DNA of 33,250 bases from an uncultured Eubacteriales bacterium (GTDB lineage Bacteria > Bacillota > Clostridia > Christensenellales > Pumilibacteraceae): contig UQSP01000018.1 in NCBI GenBank assembly GCA_900543755.1, forward strand, positions 1-33,250. Reading direction: 5' to 3'. The notes beneath the pieces are model-generated. The model was not told the DNA's origin and made no database searches. It saw nothing but the letters and a program-made list of their open reading frames with translations. Position numbers and translations under genes: made by a program. The number at the start of each line of letters is the position of its first letter. Positions within the stretch are counted from its first letter, which is position 1. Shown here in pieces: positions 29,819 to 33,250 of the stretch.

Positions 29819-32449
29819 TTACACTCTCTCGTGCTTACCGTAATAAGCGTTGAGGTACATTTGCTTAATTTCGCTCATGAGCGGATAGCGGGGATTTGCG
29901 CCCGTGCACTGGTCGTCGAAAGCCTGCTCTACCATGGCGTCAAGACGGTTCATAAAGTCAGCCTCGTCGGGAACGTAATCTTTAATGGTAGGTTTGATGC
30001 CCACTTTTGCCTTAAGCTCGTCGATGGCTTTGATGAGGTTTTCAAGTTTTTCCTCGTCGTCCTTACCCTTGATTCCGAGATAATCGGCAATCTCGGCGTA
30101 ACGCGCGAGAGTGTGCGGGTGGTCGTACTGCGGGAACGTACCCATTTTTGCGGGAACTTCCGCGGCGTTAAAGCGCAATACTTCGTCAATCATAAGCGCG
30201 TTGGCAACGCCGTGCGGCAGATGATGGAAAGCACCCAGCTTATGCGCCATGGAGTGGCATACGCCTAAGAAAGCGTTTGCAAAAGCCATACCTGCCATAG
30301 TTGCGGCGTTTGCCATCTTTTCGCGGGCAACGGGGTCATTGGGACCGTTGTCGTAAGCGCGCGGCAAGTATTCGAAAATCATCTTGAGGGCGCGCAGCGC
30401 AAGACCGTCGGTATAATCGGTGGCAAGCATTGCCGCATAAGCCTCAAGCGCGTGGGTCACGGCGTCGATACCCGATGCCGCTGTAAGTCCCTTAGGCGCG
30501 GTCATATGGAAGTCGGCGTCGATAATCGCCATGTTGGGAAGCAATTCGTAATCCGCAAGAGGATACTTGACGCCCGTCTTTTCGTCGGTAATAACGGCAA
30601 AAGGCGTGACTTCGGAACCGGTACCCGCGGACGTGGGGATTGCGATGAAGTAAGCTTTTTCGCCCATTTTGGGGAAAGTGTAAACACGTTTACGGATATC
30701 CATGAAGCGCATAGCCATATCCATGAAGTCCGCTTCGGGATGCTCGTAAAGCACCCACATGATTTTACCTGCGTCCATTGCGGAACCGCCGCCCAAAGCG
30801 ATGATGCAGTCGGGCTGGAAAGAACGCATCTGTTCGGCACCCGCTTTAGCACAAGCAAGCGTCGGGTCGGGAGCCACGTCGTAGAAGCAGGTATGCCGGA
30901 TTCCCATTGCGTCGAGTTTGTCGGTGATGGGCTTGGTGTATCCGTTTTTGTAAAGGAAGCTGTCGGTGACGATAAATGCCTTTTTCTTACCCATGACGTT
31001 CTTAAGCTCGTCAAGCGCGACGGGCAAGCAGCCCTTCTTCAAATAAACCTTCTGAGGTGCCCTGAACCACAACATATTTTCTCTCCTTGCCGCAACGGTC
31101 TTGATATTTAAAAGATGTTTTACTCCCACGTTTTCAGAAACCGAGTTTCCGCCCCAGGAGCCGCAGCCCAAAGTGAGCGACGGGGTAAGCTTGAAGTTAT
31201 AGATATCGCCGATACCGCCCTGAGAAGAAGGCGTATTGATAAGAATACGGCAGGTCTTCATGCGCTCGGAAAATTCGGCGATTTTGTCTTTTTGGGTAAT
31301 TTCGTCGATGTACAGCGAAGAAGTGTGGCCGAAGCCGCCGTCCGCGACAAGACGCTCCGCTTTGTCGAGAGCCTCGGCAAAGTCTTTGGCTTTGTACATT
31401 GCAAGCACGGGCGAAAGTTTTTCGTGAGCGAATTCCTCGTCAAGGCTGACGGAAGTAACTTCACCGATAAGCACTTTGGTGCTTTCGGGAACGGTTACGC
31501 CGGCAAGCTCCGCGATACGGTGAGCCTTTTGTCCCACGATTCTGGCGTTTAACGCGCCGTTGACAATGATGGTCTTTCTCACCTTTTCGGTTTCCTCTTT
31601 GTTGAGGAAGTAGCAACCGCGGTCCTTAAATTCCTTCTTGACTTTGGCGTAAATCTTTTCATTGACGATTACGGACTGCTCGGACGCGCAAATCATGCCG
31701 TTATCGAACGTCTTGGAATGAATTATGGAGTTCACGGCGAGCACAATGTTTGCGCTTTCGTCGATGATGGCGGGAGTGTTGCCCGCGCCCACGCCAAGGG
31801 CGGGTTTACCCGAAGAATATGCCGATTTAACCATGCCCGGTCCGCCGGTAGCAAGGATTATATCCGCGTTTTTCATTATTTCGTTGGTAAGCTCCAGCGA
31901 AGGGATGTCAATCCAGCCGATGATGTTTTCGGGCGCGCCTGCTTTAACGGCGGCGTCAAGCACCACTTTAGCTGCGGCTATCGTGGACTTCTTTGCGCGC
32001 GGATGGGGGCTGATGATGATGCCGTTGCGCGTCTTAAGCGAAATCAACGTCTTGAATATTGCGGTAGACGTCGGGTTGGTGGTGGGAATTACCGCCGCCA
32101 CAAGTCCGATAGGCTCGGCTATTTTCTGAATGCCGTAAGCTTTGTCTTCCTCCACAACTCCGCAGGTTTTGGTGTTGCGGTACGCGTTGTAAATGTACTC
32201 GGACGCGTAATGGTTTTTGATTACCTTATCCTCTACCACGCCCATGCCCGTTTCCTCGACGGCCATTTTCGCAAGAGAAATACGTTCCTTGTTGGCAGCG
32301 GTTGCCGCGGCAAGGAAAATCTTGTCGACCTGTTCCTGCGAGTAGGTCGAAAACTTCTCGATCGCCGCACGTACTTCGGCAATCTTACGGGTCAACGCCT
32401 CGACGTTGTCCACAAGTCCAGTTTCCTTCTTAATCTCCTCTGTTTGCAT
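29819..32449 (-). CDS. adhE: Bifunctional acetaldehyde-CoA / alcohol dehydrogenase
   Basis: This 876-residue fusion reduces acetyl-CoA to acetaldehyde and then ethanol with NADH and usually forms spirosome filaments. The N-terminal aldehyde dehydrogenase half has GVGAGNTPAIIDESAN (about 219-234) and the catalytic Cys254 in NGMICASEQ. A linker (FRAPQKVYLKKGC, about 462-474) leads to the iron-type alcohol dehydrogenase half with GGGSAMDAGK (553-562), TGSEVTPFAV, DAVTHALEAY and the iron ligands in CHSMAHKLGAFHHLPHG (731-747). I start at ATG 32449, with AGGAG 8 bases upstream; the TTG 6 bases earlier is too close to it. It lies 59 bases after rex, whose product commonly represses adhE. Confidence 0.98.
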   Translation of the reverse strand: MQTEEIKKETGLVDNVEALTRKIAEVRAAIEKFSTYSQEQVDKIFLAAATAANKERISLAKMAVEETGMGVVEDKVIKNHYASEYIYNAYRNTKTCGVVEEDKAYGIQKIAEPIGLVAAVIPTTNPTSTAIFKTLISLKTRNGIIISPHPRAKKSTIAAAKVVLDAAVKAGAPENIIGWIDIPSLELTNEIMKNADIILATGGPGMVKSAYSSGKPALGVGAGNTPAIIDESANIVLAVNSIIHSKTFDNGMICASEQSVIVNEKIYAKVKKEFKDRGCYFLNKEETEKVRKTIIVNGALNARIVGQKAHRIAELAGVTVPESTKVLIGEVTSVSLDEEFAHEKLSPVLAMYKAKDFAEALDKAERLVADGGFGHTSSLYIDEITQKDKIAEFSERMKTCRILINTPSSQGGIGDIYNFKLTPSLTLGCGSWGGNSVSENVGVKHLLNIKTVAARRENMLWFRAPQKVYLKKGCLPVALDELKNVMGKKKAFIVTDSFLYKNGYTKPITDKLDAMGIRHTCFYDVAPDPTLACAKAGAEQMRSFQPDCIIALGGGSAMDAGKIMWVLYEHPEADFMDMAMRFMDIRKRVYTFPKMGEKAYFIAIPTSAGTGSEVTPFAVITDEKTGVKYPLADYELLPNMAIIDADFHMTAPKGLTAASGIDAVTHALEAYAAMLATDYTDGLALRALKMIFEYLPRAYDNGPNDPVAREKMANAATMAGMAFANAFLGVCHSMAHKLGAFHHLPHGVANALMIDEVLRFNAAEVPAKMGTFPQYDHPHTLARYAEIADYLGIKGKDDEEKLENLIKAIDELKAKVGIKPTIKDYVPDEADFMNRLDAMVEQAFDDQCTGANPRYPLMSEIKQMYLNAYYGKHERV

Positions 32450-32508
32450 AATCAAATCTCCTGTGGGAAAATTTTATACTGTTTTATATGACAAGACTTT
32501 TTTTAAAG

Positions 32509-33159
32509 TCATTTGCCCAACCTGTCCTGAAGCTGCTTTGATAAAAGCGCAAGCGACGCGGCAAGGTCTTCGTTTTTTACCGCTATGCCCTCGGGAATCG
32601 CAAGATGCGCGGGAGCAAAATTCCATATTGCCCTTATCCCCGCTTCTATCATCATGTCGCACACTATCTGAGCCTGTTCTTTGGGTACGGTGATGATACC
32701 TATCAGAATATTCATCCTTCGCACCAGCTCGCGGAACCTGTCGACGGAAAATATCTTTTTGCCGCACCATTCCTTGCCCGCGATATCGGGCCGCGCGTCG
32801 AAACCCGCGACGATGTTAAGCCCGTAGGATTCGAACCCGCCGTAGGACAAAAGCGTTTTGCCAAGCTGTCCCACGCCCACGATTACCGCCTCGCTGGTAT
32901 TGTTGTAACCCAAAAAATCCTCTATATCCGATATGAGTCCGCCTATTTCGAACCCAAGCTTTGGCTTACCGGGGCAGTGAGAAACAACCGCAAGGTCCTT
33001 CCTTACCTGCACCGGGTTCTGCTTAAGGTCCTCCGCCATTACCGTGGAGGATATAAAGCTGACCCCTTCCGCCCTGCGGTTTTTGAGGTATATAAGATAT
33101 CCCGGCATACGCGCCAGCGCGGCTTTGGATATCTGAATTGTCTCTTTAATCTCTTTCAT
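32509..33159 (-). CDS. rex: Redox-sensing transcriptional repressor Rex
   Basis: This 216-residue protein senses the NADH/NAD+ ratio and represses fermentation genes when NAD+ is high. An N-terminal winged helix (about 8-75; KAALARMPGYLIYLKNRRAE and QNPVQVRKDLA) precedes a Rossmann domain with VGVGQLG (94-100) and a domain-swapped C-terminal helix (about 195-213). The length matches B. subtilis Rex (215). I start at ATG 33159. The frame runs on upstream into adapter sequence and must not be followed. An AGGAG lies 20 bases before the ATG, which is too far for a normal ribosome site, so the translation start is the least certain part. Its neighbour adhE is a classical Rex target. Confidence 0.95.
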   Translation of the reverse strand: MKEIKETIQISKAALARMPGYLIYLKNRRAEGVSFISSTVMAEDLKQNPVQVRKDLAVVSHCPGKPKLGFEIGGLISDIEDFLGYNNTSEAVIVGVGQLGKTLLSYGGFESYGLNIVAGFDARPDIAGKEWCGKKIFSVDRFRELVRRMNILIGIITVPKEQAQIVCDMMIEAGIRAIWNFAPAHLAIPEGIAVKNEDLAASLALLSKQLQDRLGK

Positions 33160-33202
33160 CGGTATAATCTGACGGCTTTCTCCTCGAATATATCGATAAA
33201 AT

Positions 33203-33250
33203 CTGTCTCTTATACACATCTCCGAGCCCACGAGACATGCGCAGATCTCG
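33203..33250. other. Illumina Nextera adapter with i7 index (artefact)
   Basis: The end carries the Nextera mosaic-end sequence CTGTCTCTTATACACATCT (33203-33221), then the read-2 adapter CCGAGCCCACGAGAC (33222-33236), an 8-base i7 index ATGCGCAG (33237-33244), and ATCTCG, the start of the P7 tail. This is untrimmed library adapter, not genome. It creates a false N-terminus MGSEMCIRDR in frame with rex, a known contamination signature. Confidence 0.99.

Noticed and set aside
32495..32510. Inverted repeat GACTTT-TTTT-AAAGTC at the rex stop as a Rex operator
   Set aside because: It has the right arm and spacer size, but its arms do not match TTGTTAA/TTAACAA. It may be a weak hairpin and nothing more.
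33160..33231. N-terminal extension of Rex beginning MGSEMCIRDR
   Set aside because: The sequence comes from Nextera adapter plus short untranslated DNA; the Rex family starts near ATG 33159.
1..33250. CRISPR arrays, tRNA or rRNA genes
   Set aside because: I saw no regularly spaced repeats and no tRNA-like or rRNA-like sequence in any intergenic region.

Overview
The window looks like a contig end from an anaerobic, fermentative Clostridia-type Firmicute, probably a gut or other host-associated lineage. The evidence is a Na+-type V-ATPase operon in Enterococcus hirae gene order, pyruvate phosphate dikinase, a bifunctional AdhE, two [FeFe]-hydrogenase-family proteins, a Rex redox repressor, strong Shine-Dalgarno sites and near-consensus sigma-A promoters. 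All genes but one lie on the minus strand, so transcription mostly runs right to left. I cannot name the species.

Left region (1-7500), accessory. A cut-off SAM methyltransferase, a GNAT acetyltransferase and an HMA metal-binding protein form one operon. A heterodimeric ABC exporter and its upstream TetR regulator follow. An identical 16-bp palindrome, GTTCGCATATGCGAAC, sits just upstream of both the HMA operon and the ABC pair, while tetR has its own, different palindrome at its promoter. Next come an AbrB / ATC-hydrolase pair driven by a consensus promoter, and a decayed IS21-type istA remnant. The few lines I counted by hand suggest the first ~5.8 kb is more GC-rich than the rest.

Middle region (7600-22200), mostly housekeeping. 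It holds ppdK, then the nine-gene V-ATPase operon ntpFIKECGABD, whose rotor subunit keeps all the Na+-ligand residues of E. hirae NtpK. Upstream lie rpiB, a YwlE-type phosphatase predicted to act on phosphoarginine, and Sua5/TsaC. The only plus-strand gene (21419-22189) encodes a four-TM protein of unknown function.

Right region (22360-33159), redox and hydrogen metabolism. After two small unknown genes and a secreted polysaccharide deacetylase comes an almost continuous block. In order of transcription it is rex, adhE, an APH-fold kinase, two tandem thioredoxin-like [2Fe-2S] proteins, a PAS-containing sensory-type [FeFe] hydrogenase (HydS-like), a SpoIIE/PP2C phosphatase with an uncharacterised C-terminal domain, and a group-B-like monomeric [FeFe] hydrogenase. 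This block is the best candidate for a poorly described system: a hydrogen or redox sensor coupled by translational overlap to a protein phosphatase, beside Rex-controlled ethanol fermentation. Related sensory-hydrogenase/phosphatase loci are known in clostridia, so the novelty lies in the mechanism and in the extra parts rather than in the locus type.

The last 48 bases (33203-33250) are not genomic. They are Illumina Nextera adapter plus an i7 index, so the contig really ends near 33202, and an apparent N-terminal extension of Rex is artefactual.
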